Source of the DNA: CAVVIH01 sp963748295
Lineage (GTDB): Bacteria > Acidobacteriota > Vicinamibacteria > Vicinamibacterales > 2-12-FULL-66-21
DNA: 64,000 nucleotides
NCBI GenBank assembly: GCA_963748295.1
Contig: CAVVIH010000004.1
Coordinates: forward strand, 310,001 to 374,000
Direction of reading: 5' to 3'
Of the stretch, positions 63,937 to 64,000 are shown piece by piece; the first letter of the stretch is position 1, and the number at the start of each line of letters is the position of its first letter. The position numbers and the translations under genes were made by a program. Under the pieces are notes generated by a model, which made no database searches, was not told the DNA's origin, and saw nothing but the letters and a program-made list of their open reading frames with translations.

Positions 63937-64000
63937 ATGAATAAAACCAGATTCCTGTGCCTGGTGTTTCCAGCCCTGCTCGTGGTGTCGCCGGCGGCGG
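63937..64000 (+). CDS. Start of a secreted protein (runs off the window)
   Basis: ATG 63937 begins MNKTRFLCLVFPALLVVSPAA, a plain signal peptide, and is open to the window end. TACACT at 63906 may be a -10 element. Nothing can be said of function. Confidence 0.6.
   Translation, partial: MNKTRFLCLVFPALLVVSPAA

Overview
The window looks like chromosomal DNA of a high-GC Acidobacteriota, most likely class Vicinamibacteria (subdivision 6). This is inferred from lineage-typical families: two Oar-type TonB receptors with an N-terminal carboxypeptidase-regulatory-like domain, ADOP/MacB-type permeases (one with a PadR regulator), two VWFA-TPR proteins of the acidobacterial type, sulfatase-fold-TPR proteins, a winged-helix-TPR regulator, a serine/threonine kinase-AAA-TPR protein and BACON-domain lipoproteins. 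No species can be named from the sequence alone.

Layout. 1-13842 (minus): a nine-gene, tightly coupled catabolic operon running off the left edge. It encodes an outer-membrane receptor, a beta-propeller amidohydrolase, an M20 deacylase, an arginine-deiminase/DDAH-superfamily hydrolase, an APC permease, a 3-hydroxyacid dehydrogenase, a BKACE enzyme, a CocE/NonD hydrolase and a second amidohydrolase. A divergent winged-helix-TPR regulator (13935-15698) may control it. 15.7-23.1 kb: an aspartyl protease-PDZ gene coupled to an HTH regulator, a badly broken MacB-like permease, and an intact ADOP permease with PadR and a palindromic operator. 23.1-35 kb: stress and regulatory genes, including a universal stress protein, B12-radical SAM protein with response regulator, two Crp/Fnr proteins, HxlR, two methyltransferases, a crystallin-fold lipoprotein, small membrane proteins and groES-groEL. 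35.2-35.7 kb: gene fossils next to tRNA-Thr(CGU). 36.2-39.1 kb: a second TonB/Oar receptor. 39.1-56.1 kb: a 17-kb co-oriented (minus) locus of three sulfatase-fold-TPR proteins, two VWFA-TPR proteins, a small secreted protein, a kinase-AAA-TPR protein and an exonuclease/phosphatase-fold lipoprotein. 56.2-64 kb: BACON lipoprotein, beta-barrel protein, a split NTF2-like protein, an RRM protein, uvrA (frameshifted) and the start of a secreted protein.

Two cross-cutting patterns stand out. First, tandem heptanucleotide repeats of several unrelated sequences (GGCGNNN, GAAGTAN, CTNTCAG, ACTCCCA), plus longer-period relatives, usually begin at or within a few bases of a stop codon and often meet a reverse-complement arm, giving long fold-back structures. 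I regard this as the best candidate for an undescribed genomic feature. Second, at least eight genes, including uvrA, carry single-base frame breaks. Four of these have the extra base directly at a GTAC tetranucleotide. Many breaks are therefore probably base-calling errors, although the permease at 17.8-20.2 kb may be genuinely decayed.
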